Assembly: GCF_009755815.1 (NCBI RefSeq)
Contig: NZ_WRPK01000001.1
Coordinates: 806,001 to 870,000 of the forward strand
DNA from: Flavisphingomonas formosensis
Lineage (GTDB): Bacteria > Pseudomonadota > Alphaproteobacteria > Sphingomonadales > Sphingomonadaceae
Direction of reading: 5' to 3'
Length of the DNA stretch: 64,000 nt
Positions 17,676-26,690 of the stretch are shown piece by piece (position 1 is the first letter of the stretch; every line of letters starts with the position of its first letter). The position numbers and the translations under genes were made by a program. Below the pieces are notes generated by a model. It worked only from the letters and a program-made list of their open reading frames with translations, was not told where the DNA came from and did no database searches.

Positions 17676-19628
17676 CTACCATCCGCCGCCACCGCCACCC
17701 CCGCCGCCTCCGCCTGAGGAACCGCCGCCGCCCGAGCCACTGCTGCTGCTTGGCGAGGCCGAGGCCGAGGAGATGGTGCTGGTGAGGGCGGAGCCGACGC
17801 TGTTCGCGAAATCGCCCGGATCGCTCCAGACGCTGCTACCGTCGCCCGAATACCAGCCCATGCCATGGGCAGCGGCGCCCGTGGCCGCTGCCGCGGCAAG
17901 GACGCCGGCGAAGCGGTCCGCCCAGCGATTCTCCACGTCGAGCGCGATCGCATAAGGAAGATAGCGTTCGAACAGCTCCGGTGTCTTTTCCGGAGGATGC
18001 AGCGTTTCGAGCCGGTCTTCCTCTGTGATGCCGAGATAGTGGCGGAAGCCAGCGATGCGATCCATCACCTCGCGTCCCTTCGCGGTCGGCGCGTACATCC
18101 AGACGAAGGCGGAGAGGGCAAGGGGGATCGCGATCAGCGGCAGCAGCACCGCCCATTGGCCTGCGCCAAGCGCGGCGATCAGTGCCGTCAGCGCCAGGAT
18201 CGAGCCGAAGGCGAGGGCGAGGACGAGGCCCAGCCAGGCGAGCAGCTTCGTCCCGCCCGAGGCACGGGACGAGAAGCTGAACAGCCACCACGCGGCGCCG
18301 AGCAGCGCGATGCCGCCGAGCGCCGGCATCGCCGCCCCGCCGCCGCCATCCGGCTGCACGAGGATCGCGATCCACGACGTAGCCAGCACGGCAAGCGGAA
18401 TCAGGAACAGGCCATAGATCGCCCAATCGCTGTTTCGCAGGAATAGCGGGCCCAGATACTCCGCCTCCAGGCCTCGCTCCAGTGCCCGGCGCGCACCCTG
18501 CAGCGTGCTGTGATTGGCCTGCTTCAGTTCCAGCGTGTCGCCGCTGCCCGGGAAGAGCGCTCCGAGCATCGCCTCTTCCGGCGGAGGCGCGGTACCGTCG
18601 CCGGGCTGGCGTTCCAGTGTCGTCGTGCCGGTGCTGAGCCAGCCGTCCTTCGCCTTGCGGATGTGCAGCCGGCCGAGCACGCCCAGCTGGACGATCGCGG
18701 CGGTGAACGCGCGATTGTCCAGCTTCATCCGGCTGATGTAGCGGCAGGCGGCGGCGCTGAGCCCGTCCGGCGGCGTGAACAGCGGAACCACCGGGCCTGG
18801 ACGGGGATTGCGTCCCGCCTTGGCCCAGGCGCGGAGATAATAGCCGGCGATGCCGGTCAGGGAGAGAAGGGCTGCGCCGAAGGCTGCCCAGTCCTGCAGC
18901 CACCAGCCGAGCCGGCGATCCGTGCCCGGCCTGTCGAGCACGCCCTTGGGAAAGGCCGCGGCGACGGTGAGCCCCTCATGGCTGTCGAGCGGCCGGGTAG
19001 TGCGGAAAACGATCAGTCCCGGCTGCTCCACCACCACCGCGGCATTGTGGTCGGTCGCGCCTTGCGGTCCGGTATAGACGGCGCGGTTTCCGAAAGGGAC
19101 GGCGGAGGGCAGGCGGATACGCGCCTCGGCGCTGTCGATCGGGAAGATCCAGCCATTGCCGGTGACGTTCCAATGGAGTTCGTCGCTGTCCCTGCCATAG
19201 GCGATCTGCCGCGTCGTCCGGTAATGAAGCACATAGACGTGCTCGCCGTGCGGCACGAGCCGATCCTTGTCGCCGATCAGGATGTGCAGGCCGTTGGAAG
19301 CATGTTCCACTCTGTAGGGCTCGGCAGCACCGTCTCGCTCGACCGAGGCGAGCGCGAAGCCGACATGCGTGCGCTGGCCATATCGGCTTGTGTAGCTGGT
19401 CGGGAAATCCCGGTAGATGCCGTGGTTGATCCTGTCGCCGAGCGCGACGACGCGGATCGTCTCGGTCACATCCAGATCGCCGTTGCGCGCGATCGAAACG
19501 TCGCTTTGGAAGGAAAGGATGCGCTCGCTCCCGGCGGTCTGCCCGCCATCGTCGGACATGTCCTGCGCGCGCGCCAGCCCGGCGAGCAGCAACAGGACCG
19601 CGGCGATCAGCCGCGCGATGACGCGCAC
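17676..19628 (-). CDS. DUF2207 membrane protein
   Basis: A 650-aa protein with a signal peptide (MRVIARLIAAVLLLLAGLAR). A periplasmic DUF2207 beta domain follows, containing ITRNGDLDVTET-like strands (here SIARNGDLDVTETIRVVALG) and INHGIYRDFP. A transmembrane helix lies near residue 245. Further hydrophobic segments lie at about 410-435, 445-460 and 470-530. The C-terminus is a Ser/Gly tract ending in a run of glycines and Trp. It follows lemA after 3 bp; LemA and DUF2207 proteins commonly occur together. The function is unknown, possibly envelope quality control. Confidence 0.88.
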   Translation of the reverse strand: MRVIARLIAAVLLLLAGLARAQDMSDDGGQTAGSERILSFQSDVSIARNGDLDVTETIRVVALGDRINHGIYRDFPTSYTSRYGQRTHVGFALASVERDGAAEPYRVEHASNGLHILIGDKDRLVPHGEHVYVLHYRTTRQIAYGRDSDELHWNVTGNGWIFPIDSAEARIRLPSAVPFGNRAVYTGPQGATDHNAAVVVEQPGLIVFRTTRPLDSHEGLTVAAAFPKGVLDRPGTDRRLGWWLQDWAAFGAALLSLTGIAGYYLRAWAKAGRNPRPGPVVPLFTPPDGLSAAACRYISRMKLDNRAFTAAIVQLGVLGRLHIRKAKDGWLSTGTTTLERQPGDGTAPPPEEAMLGALFPGSGDTLELKQANHSTLQGARRALERGLEAEYLGPLFLRNSDWAIYGLFLIPLAVLATSWIAILVQPDGGGGAAMPALGGIALLGAAWWLFSFSSRASGGTKLLAWLGLVLALAFGSILALTALIAALGAGQWAVLLPLIAIPLALSAFVWMYAPTAKGREVMDRIAGFRHYLGITEEDRLETLHPPEKTPELFERYLPYAIALDVENRWADRFAGVLAAAAATGAAAHGMGWYSGDGSSVWSDPGDFANSVGSALTSTISSASASPSSSSGSGGGGSSGGGGGGGGGGGW

Positions 19629-19631
19629 GGC

Positions 19632-20198
19632 TCAGCTCTTGCCGCTGCCGAAGCGCACCTGCGGGGCGGTCTGCAGCGCCACGACGTCGTCCGCATAGGG
19701 CTCCTCTTCGTGGAAGCCCATCGGTCGTGCGATCAGGATGTTGGGAAAGGATTGCACGCCCGTGTTCAGATCGCGCACGGTGGCATTGTAATAACGTCGG
19801 GCGCCGGACAGCTGCTCCTCGATATCCGCCAGCTCCTGCTGGAGCTGGCGGAAATTGGCATCTGCCTTGAGCTCGGGATAGGCCTCGGCGACGGCCACCA
19901 GCCGCCCCAGCATGCCGCTCATCTGCGCGTCCGCGCGTGCAGTGGCATCCACCCCCTTGGCCGCGATCGCATCTGCCCTGTGCGCGGTCACCTGCTCGAT
20001 CAGTTCGCGCTCATGCGCGGCATAGCCCTCTACGGTCGCGACGAGATTGGGCACCAGATCGGCCCGGCGGCGAAGCTGCACGGTAATCCCGCTGAACCCT
20101 TCGCGTACCAGAGCGCGGAGCCGCACGAGCCGATTATAGATCGCCACCAGGTAAAGCAGCAGCAGAACGACAATGCCGATCATTATCCAACCGATCAT
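19632..20198 (-). CDS. lemA: LemA family protein
   Basis: A 188-aa protein anchored by one N-terminal transmembrane helix (WIMIGIVVLLLLYLVAIYN), followed by an antiparallel helical domain. Family features are the LRRRADLVPNLVATVEGYAAHE stretch, then AYPELKADANFRQLQQELADIEEQL and ARRYYNATVRDLNTGVQSFP. The biochemical function is unknown. It forms an operon with the DUF2207 gene and perhaps with hscC further on. Confidence 0.95.
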   Translation of the reverse strand: MIGWIMIGIVVLLLLYLVAIYNRLVRLRALVREGFSGITVQLRRRADLVPNLVATVEGYAAHERELIEQVTAHRADAIAAKGVDATARADAQMSGMLGRLVAVAEAYPELKADANFRQLQQELADIEEQLSGARRYYNATVRDLNTGVQSFPNILIARPMGFHEEEPYADDVVALQTAPQVRFGSGKS

Positions 20199-20606
20199 CG
20201 GCTTTCCTCTCCCCGGATCAATACAGCCCTACAGCCTGGCCGAGCATCGCCCGTTCCAGCGGCAGATGTAAATGACTTTGGTAACAGTCGGATACGCCGT
20301 CGGGGATTACGGAGCGGTTCGGCCTGCTCTTGTGCAATCATCCCGCTATCGCGCCGATCCGTGCGGCAAGGCCCATGCCCCACGCATGATCGAGCCGCAA
20401 CTCCGCCGCGCCGTTGAAGGAGCCGTGGCCCCGACCGCTCATCACGTTGAACGATGAAATTGTTCGCGACGCGCGCTTCACCGATGTGGGCTGGCAGATT
20501 CCCCGAGGCATATCGAACCGGAGAGACGGGGGCGCACGGATCTTGATTCGTAGCATGGCACGCGCAACCCTGGCGGCAATCCGCGGCTCGGTGGGACGAG
20601 TTGGCC
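20199..20606. other. Intergenic stretch before the toxin-like gene
   Basis: About 400 bp between divergent lemA and the toxin-like gene. Short open frames exist on both strands but none has a binding site or protein-like composition. No tRNA, att-like duplication or repeat is seen. Confidence 0.5.
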
Positions 20607-21920
20607 ATGCCAAGAGTCCCACACCCCGATCCGCTCTATCCCGTCGTCTGGGCCGACACGCCCACCGTGCCGGATAGCCCCGCAACCCCCGTTGTCTCCG
20701 GCCTGCCGGAGGACGACGATCCGATCCAGCTGCACCTCGACGAGGCGCTGGTGCGCAAGGCCGACAATGACACGGTCGACCGCTGGAAGACACTGTCCGG
20801 CCCGTGGTTTGCCGCGCGCGGCGGGGATGCCGCGTCGCGCTGGAAGGATATCGAGCAGTCGCTGAACGAGATCGTGCGCCGGCCGCTCGGCGAGCTGGAT
20901 ACGGTGTGGCAGCGGAATATGTATCGCGACATCATGGGTCCGCGCCTTTCGGCCTGGGGCGACGAGGCGCGCGCTCATGCGGAGCGCGAGACCCAGGCGT
21001 TCAACGATGCGGAGTCGCAGAGGCGCCAGGATATCGCGCTGGAAGCGATGCGCCGCGGCGCGCGGCTGGGCGATATGCGCGCGGTGGCAGAAGGCGAGCG
21101 GCGCCTCGTCGGCGAGGTGCGCGGGCGCAGCCGGCGGCAGGGCCTCGATCCCGATGCGGCAAGTGCGGCGGAGACGGACGCGCGCGGCGCGGCGCATGCG
21201 GATGTAGTGGAGCATTTGACGCAGCACGATCCGCAACGGGCGCAAGCGTGGCTGAACGCGCATGCCGGAATGATCGCCGATCCGGTGGAAGTGGATCGGC
21301 TCAGCCGGATGATGCAGCCCTATGTGGCCGAGCAGCAGCAGGAGGGGTTGGCCGACTTGATCCGTGACGAGGGCGGTGACCTGCCGGCCCAGCATGCTGC
21401 GGTGGATGCGATGGGGCTCAACCCGATGATTGCCGATGGTCTCAAGCAGCGGTTGACAAATATGTGGTCAGCGAAGTCAGCGAATGAATACGCTGGCGAT
21501 ATGAGCTTCGGCGAGTCGAAGCCAGAATTGGACGGCAATAATTTAGAATTATCGTCCGATTCAGATTTTCACCAAATTGGCTTTCGTCCACGAGGAGGGT
21601 TGGCGGGCCTCGTGCGCGAAGCGCTACGTGAAACCTTTAGGTACGCCATGCCAAAGATCAAATTTCCCACCAACGGCGCTGGAATAGGTCAAGCTGAATT
21701 TGGTAGCCTTGCGGGTCTTTCGAAGGCGGACAGAGGGTGGAGGGTTTTTACGCGAGCGGAAACCGAAGCTGGGATAAGGAGGCTGAAAAGTGCGGGAATT
21801 ACGAAAAGCGAAGTGTCAAAGGTTGCCGATTTTTATAGTTACACTGCCTTCCGCGACATAGGCAACGAAGCAGCGGCGTTTAGAAGCTATTATTTGCAGC
21901 AGATAGTAAGAAGATGGTGA
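20607..21920 (+). CDS. Candidate polymorphic toxin: phage-virion-like N-terminus with C-terminal effector domain
   Basis: A 437-aa protein (a TTG at 20601 is an alternative start). Residues of about 1-265 are helical and charged, with GDMRAVAEGERRLVGEV and AWLNAHAGMIADPVEVDRLSRMM segments reminiscent of internal virion/ejection proteins of tailed phages. After about residue 280 the GC content drops sharply and the style changes. The last ~75 residues (EFGSLAGL...FTRAETEAGIRRLKSAGITKSEV...DFYSYTAFRDIGNEAAAF RSYYLQ) resemble my recollection of the DUF4951 effector domain. No other phage genes are present. A small acidic gene follows after 3 bp, as expected for toxin-immunity pairs. Confidence 0.5.
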   Translation: MPRVPHPDPLYPVVWADTPTVPDSPATPVVSGLPEDDDPIQLHLDEALVRKADNDTVDRWKTLSGPWFAARGGDAASRWKDIEQSLNEIVRRPLGELDTVWQRNMYRDIMGPRLSAWGDEARAHAERETQAFNDAESQRRQDIALEAMRRGARLGDMRAVAEGERRLVGEVRGRSRRQGLDPDAASAAETDARGAAHADVVEHLTQHDPQRAQAWLNAHAGMIADPVEVDRLSRMMQPYVAEQQQEGLADLIRDEGGDLPAQHAAVDAMGLNPMIADGLKQRLTNMWSAKSANEYAGDMSFGESKPELDGNNLELSSDSDFHQIGFRPRGGLAGLVREALRETFRYAMPKIKFPTNGAGIGQAEFGSLAGLSKADRGWRVFTRAETEAGIRRLKSAGITKSEVSKVADFYSYTAFRDIGNEAAAFRSYYLQQIVRRW

Positions 21921-21923
21921 CCT

Positions 21924-22160
21924 ATGGGTGAAATATGCCGAGTGATTAACAGGCGCGATCACCAAATTATAGTAGCGATCGAGCCATGGGGGACGCAATA
22001 TGATGTTCAATCGCAATATTATCTTAGCGTTTATATAGATGAAGACCGTGGATTTATCGAAATAGAATCAGATGATGATGGGTCCATGAGTATATATTTA
22101 AGCGAATGCACCTTTGATGATATTTCGACGAAGGTGGAGCGTATCAGGGTTTATGAATAA
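21924..22160 (+). CDS. Small acidic protein, candidate immunity protein
   Basis: A 78-aa protein encoded 3 bp after the toxin-like stop in AT-rich DNA very unlike the surrounding genome. It has no signal peptide and is strongly acidic (IDEDRGFIEIESDDDGSMS), a frequent property of immunity proteins that mask a basic effector. Predicted beta strands alternate (IIVAIEPWG, YYLSVYIDE, FIEIES). No family is recognised; the role is inferred from position and charge. Confidence 0.6.
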   Translation: MGEICRVINRRDHQIIVAIEPWGTQYDVQSQYYLSVYIDEDRGFIEIESDDDGSMSIYLSECTFDDISTKVERIRVYE

Positions 22161-22235
22161 ATGCCGGTAGCAATCGAGCGGCGGCTTAGTCAGCCATTTT
22201 GATGAGCTGCAACGTGGAACGCCTGGGAGATCATA

Positions 22236-22793
22236 TTGCAAGTTCCGTTGTCTGCCTTGACGCTGCTGTTGATGCTGCTGGCACCGAACGAAACGACGCC
22301 GGAATCCGCCGCGGCCGTGCCTCTTGCCTTGCGGATCGAATGGGATGGACCGGCCTGCAATCCCGACGGAAATATCCGGGCGATCGTCCGCAACGTGGGC
22401 GACAAAGAGCTGGCTCTGCCCAGGAACGGCGGTGTTGGTTTTGGTTCCCTGTTCACCGCCAGGATCCTGGTCAAGGGAAAAGTAACGAGCACGATCGGCG
22501 ATGGCTACAACATCCCCTATCTCCTCGAAGCCATGAAGAAAGAGGATGTGGTGCTTCTTCGAAAAGGAGAAGAATTTTCCTATCAACTCACGTTAAGAGA
22601 TAAACATCCGTTGCCTCTCGATAAATTTTCCCAGGAACATAATTCCTATAATGAGCGTGGGGGGAGGATAGGCTTAATATATAATCTTATAAATTTCCGA
22701 AAAAGCGGACAATATCTCTATCCATTCTATTTTGTAAGATATGATCTGGATCCATTCATCACTTCAAACACGTTGATATGTGTAAAAAAATGA
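22236..22793 (+). CDS. Exported protein of unknown function in AT-rich island
   Basis: A 185-aa protein read from a TTG start with GGGAGA seven bases upstream. The N-terminus is hydrophobic (MQVPLSALTLLLMLLAP), likely a signal peptide. The middle (LRIEWDGPACNPDGNIRAIVRNVGDKELALP) looks like an Ig-like beta-sandwich strand pattern. Base composition changes inside the gene: the first ~300 bp are GC-rich and the last ~230 bp are AT-rich. No family is recognised. It may be an extra immunity or cargo gene of the island, or unrelated. Confidence 0.6.
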   Translation: MQVPLSALTLLLMLLAPNETTPESAAAVPLALRIEWDGPACNPDGNIRAIVRNVGDKELALPRNGGVGFGSLFTARILVKGKVTSTIGDGYNIPYLLEAMKKEDVVLLRKGEEFSYQLTLRDKHPLPLDKFSQEHNSYNERGGRIGLIYNLINFRKSGQYLYPFYFVRYDLDPFITSNTLICVKK

Positions 22794-22839
22794 TCGGGAT
22801 CGGCGCGCGAGGCGCGTCCCCCAGGGTCAAAACACAGGC

Positions 22840-24189
22840 TCAAAACACCGGCTTGCCCTCCGCCTCCGGCAGGCTGACGCCGAGCACCCGCGCCAGCGAG
22901 GGGGCGATGTCGCGCATGTCGATCTCGCCGAGGTCACCGTGGCGGGCGAGGTCGGGACCGGTGACGAACAGCGAGGAGCGCATCGTCGCCGCCTCCGGAA
23001 AATAGCCGTGCATGCCCTTGTAGCCGCTCGGGCCGGCGATCGGGCCGGCGGGGTTGCGGCCGGTCTCGTAGCCGGGCTTGAGGTCGATGAAGAAGCTCGC
23101 CTCGCGCGGGCCGCCGCGGCGGGCGATCTCGGCGCGGTCGATCACGCTGGCGATGCCATAGGCAGGATCGGCCTTGATCGTGTCGAGCAGCGCCCGCACC
23201 TTGGCGACCAGCGCGGCGTCGTCGGGCCGCGCCAGCACGACGCCGGCCGAGCCGCCGGCAAGCCAGGGCTCGGCGTCCCAGCCGGTCACCTTGCCGGCCG
23301 CGTCGATGCGGATCAGCCCGGCCTGGACGAAGGGCGCGAACAGGTTGACGTCGGTCTCCACCGGCTGGAAGCCATGGTCGGAGACGACCGCGATCACCGT
23401 CGTCCGATCGGCCTTGCGCGCCGCGTCGACGAGCTGGCCGACCAGCGCGTCGGTCGCCTCGATCGCCTGCTTGGCTTCCGGAGAGCCGGGGCCGTGGAGA
23501 TGCTCGATATGGTCGATGCCGGCGAAATAGACGGTGGTGAGTGCGGGATGCTTCTCGGTAATCAGTTCGGCGGCGAAGCGGGTGCGGACCGCGTCGCCTT
23601 CGACCGATTCGTCGATGCCCATCGCATAGGGCCCGAGCTTCGCCTCGAGACTCTTCACCAGCCCGGGTGTCGCGAGGGCGGTCAGCAGCTTGCGGTCGTC
23701 GTCGTGGCCGGTGCGCCAGATCTGCGGCAGATTAAAGTCAGCCGCACCGCCGACACTGACCGGCCAGTGGACGTTGACCGAGACGAGGCCCTTGGCCTTT
23801 GCAGCGTCCCACAGGGTCGCGACGCGGAAATCGCTGGCATACCAATCCCAGCCGATCTGATTGATGCCGGTGGGATCGAAGGTGAGATTGTTCGAAATGC
23901 CGTGCTTGCCGGGGGCGACGCCGGTGATCAGCGTCGCGTGGCTGGGATAGGTCAATGTCGGCAGCACGCCGCGCACGCCGCTGGAATAGGCGCCTTCGGC
24001 CATGATCCGGCGGAGCACGGGTACCTTGATGCCCCGCGCGTCCGCCTCGATCACGTCGGCGGGCCGTAGCCCGTCGAGCGAGACGAGGAGGACCGGCGCG
24101 GCCTCGGCCGGGCCCGCGCCTGCCGCCGCCGCAAAAGCGGCGAGGGCAAGCAACGCGTGTGGTAAGAAGGCACGCGACTGGCGCTTCAT
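22840..24189 (-). CDS. Ectonucleotide pyrophosphatase/phosphodiesterase (NPP, alkaline phosphatase superfamily)
   Basis: A 449-aa exported hydrolase with a signal peptide (LPHALLALAAFAAAAGAGPAEA). Metal ligands and nucleophile follow the NPP pattern: VSLDGLRP, LPTLTYPSHATLITG (nucleophile Thr in TYPSHATL), FAGIDHIEHLHGP and VVSDHGFQPV. It hydrolyses phosphodiesters or pyrophosphates in the periplasm, releasing nucleotides or phosphate. It lies 2 bp after a TonB receptor in one operon with a Pho-box-like element upstream, which suggests phosphorus scavenging. Confidence 0.88.
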   Translation of the reverse strand: MKRQSRAFLPHALLALAAFAAAAGAGPAEAAPVLLVSLDGLRPADVIEADARGIKVPVLRRIMAEGAYSSGVRGVLPTLTYPSHATLITGVAPGKHGISNNLTFDPTGINQIGWDWYASDFRVATLWDAAKAKGLVSVNVHWPVSVGGAADFNLPQIWRTGHDDDRKLLTALATPGLVKSLEAKLGPYAMGIDESVEGDAVRTRFAAELITEKHPALTTVYFAGIDHIEHLHGPGSPEAKQAIEATDALVGQLVDAARKADRTTVIAVVSDHGFQPVETDVNLFAPFVQAGLIRIDAAGKVTGWDAEPWLAGGSAGVVLARPDDAALVAKVRALLDTIKADPAYGIASVIDRAEIARRGGPREASFFIDLKPGYETGRNPAGPIAGPSGYKGMHGYFPEAATMRSSLFVTGPDLARHGDLGEIDMRDIAPSLARVLGVSLPEAEGKPVF

Positions 24190-24191
24190 TT

Positions 24192-26528
24192 TCAGAAACC
24201 CTTGCGCACGGTGACGAACCATTGGCGCGGCGCGCCCGGCAGCAGCGTCTGGGCATCGCCCCGCGCGCCGAAGCCGTTGGAGCCGATCGTCGAGATGTAG
24301 CGCTTGTCGGTCAGGTTGGTGACGCTGCCTTCGATCGAGAAGTCGCCGATCGGGCCGACGTCGGTGAAGCGATAGCCGATGCTGGCATCCACCAGCACGC
24401 GCCCGCCGACCGACTGGTCGTTCTCATAGGTGTAGAAGCGCTTCGACATGTAGTTGGCGCCGATCCGGCCCATGATGTGGCCGTCGTCATAGCTGATCTC
24501 GGCCGTCGCCATGTTGCGCGGGCTGTCGACGGTAGTCTTGCCCTTGGTGGCGGCGATCAGCTTGCCGCTTTTGTCGATGACATCGTCCTGATAGGTCGAG
24601 TGGTTGTACGAATAGGTGCCGAGCAGCGAGAGCACCGAGTTCAGCTTGTAGAGCAGCGAGAGTTCGGCGCCGTAGCTGTGCACGCCGCCGACATTCTGCA
24701 GCACGGCGGGATTACCGAGGATGCCCGCGCCATTCTGGAAGGCGAGCAGGCGGTTGGTGAAGTTCACATAATAGCCGGCGATCGAGGCCTGGAAGCCGCC
24801 TGCGCGGAAGCGGCCGCCGAACTCATAGGTATCCGAACGCTCGGGCTTCAGCGTGTTCTTAATGTTGTCGAAGCCCGCCTGGGTGGTCGAGAAAGGGCCG
24901 CCCGTGGCCGCCGAGACGAAGGCGCGCATATTCTGGGTGAAGGTCGCGAACAGCTCGGCATCGTCGGTGACGTGGAAGACGCCGCCGACCTGCGGCAGGA
25001 ACCAGTCGGTCGCGTCGATCCTGCCGGTGGCGAGACCGCCCGAGACGATCGGATTGGCGCTGTTGGTGACCTTGTAGCCCTTCCAGCCGCCGGTCAGCGT
25101 GACGCGACCGAGATCCAGTCTGTCCTGCACGAAATACTGGATCGTCTCCGTATCATATTTGATGTCCCACTGGGTTGCGAACGGGTTCTTCTGGAACTCC
25201 AGGCTGTCGCGCGAGACGGTGTCGGCATCGGTCAGGCCGTAGAAGCGCCGGGCGTTGCGGAAGCTGTTGCTTTCGTACCAGCCGCCGACTTCGAGACGAT
25301 TCCGCCCGGTTTCGACGGCGACCGAGGCGATCGCGCCGCCGCGGGTGATGTCATATTCGGTGGTGCGGACCGAGATCGGCGCCGGATTGGTGATCACCGA
25401 TCCGTCCTGATTCTGCGCGCCCGGCAGCGTGGGGACGTAGGGCGTGAACCAGATGCCCTGGCCTTCATTGTGGTGGGCATAGCCGGTCAGCTTGGCGGAG
25501 ACGGCGTCGGTCAGGTGCGATTCGAAGGTGACCGCGCCGATATAGTCCTTCCGGAGGCCGGCTGCGTTGAAATAGGCGTCATCCACGGTCTCGATCGCGC
25601 CTGGATAGGTGGTGCCGAGCGAGGGATCGGGATAGCTCGCCACGTCGCCGCGATTGGCCGCGATATGGGCGATCCGCTTGGCCAGCGCCCAATCGTCCGA
25701 GATATTGTCCCAATTATAGCCGAGCCGCGCGATCATCGCCTTGCTCATGTCCTGATAGTCGTTCTCGCGGCGATCCGAGAAGTTGAACCAGGCGGTGATG
25801 CTGCCGCGGTCGAGCTCCTGGACGAGCTTGGCGTTGACCTGGTGCTGGCGCTGCTTGCCGTCGCCCTTCCACTTGTCGGTGCCGAGATAGGAATAGCTCA
25901 GATAGCCCTTGAGGCCGTGGCCGGTGAGATCGCCGGTATCGAGGCGGACATAGCCGCGGATCGTGTCGTCGCTGCCATAGGTGCCGCCGGCGGCGACGTC
26001 GAAATGGTCGCCGGGCTTGCGCGAGCTGAACTGCAGCGTGCCGCCGAGATTGCTGGTCGATGCGGTGCCGAGCGAGCCGGCGCCCTGCGCCACCGTCACC
26101 GCGCCCAGATTTTCGGAGATGATCGCGCGGCTGATGTGCAGGCCGTTATAGTTGCCGTAGCTCATGTCGCCGAGCGGCACGCCATCGAGCGTGAAGCCGA
26201 GCTGATTCTGGTTGAAGCCGCGCAGCGTGATGCGCGTCGACCATTCATAGGCGCCGAACGCGTCGGCCGACTGGAAATTGACGCCGGGCAGCTTGGAGAT
26301 CGCCTTCAGCGGGCTGCTGCCGGGGGTCAGCACCGCTATGTCCTTCGCGGCGAGCGTCTGCACCTGGCGGGCCTGGCCGAAGCCGAGCACGACGATTTCG
26401 TTCTGCGCCCCGGCATCGGACGCATCCGCGGCGGCCAACTGAACCGGCGCGTCGGATTGCGCATAGGCGTAGGCCGGAACCAGCGCGAGCGCGGTCGCGC
26501 CGAGCAGGCGGGCGACGGTGGACAGCAT
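24192..26528 (-). CDS. TonB-dependent receptor, probable phosphorus-compound uptake
   Basis: A 778-aa outer-membrane receptor. It has a signal peptide (to about residue 24), a TonB-box-like segment (EIVVLGFG), a plug with RITLRGFNQNQLGFTLDGVPLGDMSYGNYNGLHISR and a beta-barrel ending in Phe (WFVTVRKGF). Barrel hallmarks include LKPERSDTYEFGGRFR and SLLGTYSYNHSTYQDD. It is translated ahead of the NPP gene in the same operon. A substrate containing phosphate esters is inferred from that partner and from the Pho box, not from the receptor itself. Confidence 0.9.
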   Translation of the reverse strand: MLSTVARLLGATALALVPAYAYAQSDAPVQLAAADASDAGAQNEIVVLGFGQARQVQTLAAKDIAVLTPGSSPLKAISKLPGVNFQSADAFGAYEWSTRITLRGFNQNQLGFTLDGVPLGDMSYGNYNGLHISRAIISENLGAVTVAQGAGSLGTASTSNLGGTLQFSSRKPGDHFDVAAGGTYGSDDTIRGYVRLDTGDLTGHGLKGYLSYSYLGTDKWKGDGKQRQHQVNAKLVQELDRGSITAWFNFSDRRENDYQDMSKAMIARLGYNWDNISDDWALAKRIAHIAANRGDVASYPDPSLGTTYPGAIETVDDAYFNAAGLRKDYIGAVTFESHLTDAVSAKLTGYAHHNEGQGIWFTPYVPTLPGAQNQDGSVITNPAPISVRTTEYDITRGGAIASVAVETGRNRLEVGGWYESNSFRNARRFYGLTDADTVSRDSLEFQKNPFATQWDIKYDTETIQYFVQDRLDLGRVTLTGGWKGYKVTNSANPIVSGGLATGRIDATDWFLPQVGGVFHVTDDAELFATFTQNMRAFVSAATGGPFSTTQAGFDNIKNTLKPERSDTYEFGGRFRAGGFQASIAGYYVNFTNRLLAFQNGAGILGNPAVLQNVGGVHSYGAELSLLYKLNSVLSLLGTYSYNHSTYQDDVIDKSGKLIAATKGKTTVDSPRNMATAEISYDDGHIMGRIGANYMSKRFYTYENDQSVGGRVLVDASIGYRFTDVGPIGDFSIEGSVTNLTDKRYISTIGSNGFGARGDAQTLLPGAPRQWFVTVRKGF

Positions 26529-26603
26529 ATTGTCTCATCCCTTTTGCAGTGCAGCGCGATCATCGCGTGCGCCGCCGCCTTGGGGATGGGAGGTTGCTTC
26601 GTC

Positions 26604-26632
26604 GTGACGCCTCCGTGACTATTGAATGATAG
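26604..26632 (-). promoter_or_regulatory. Candidate Pho box (PhoB site) before the TonB receptor/NPP operon
   Basis: On the minus strand three 7-bp units, CTATCAT, TAGTCAC and GCGTCAC, are separated by exactly 4 bp (11-bp period). The consensus is CTGTCAT/C units with 4-bp spacers. They match 6, 5 and 5 of 7 positions. The array ends about 75 bp before the receptor start, a normal activator distance. Confidence 0.55.
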
Positions 26633-26690
26633 TCCGGTTATGCATTTGTGATGATGCTGCGGCGCAACGGCGGCGCGCCAGCCAAGTTCC

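Noticed and set aside
20195-20608. 137-aa minus-strand frame between lemA and the toxin-like gene
   Set aside because: No binding site, mixed low-complexity sequence, and it abuts lemA only by chance overlap.
20607-21920. Whole region as an intact prophage
   Set aside because: No terminase, capsid, portal, tail or integrase genes are present within the window; only one virion-like N-terminus is seen.
24159-26618. 819-aa open frame antisense to the TonB receptor
   Set aside because: Translation is Arg/Ala/Asp-rich with no motifs; it is the high-GC shadow of the receptor, which has a signal peptide, plug and terminal Phe on the other strand.
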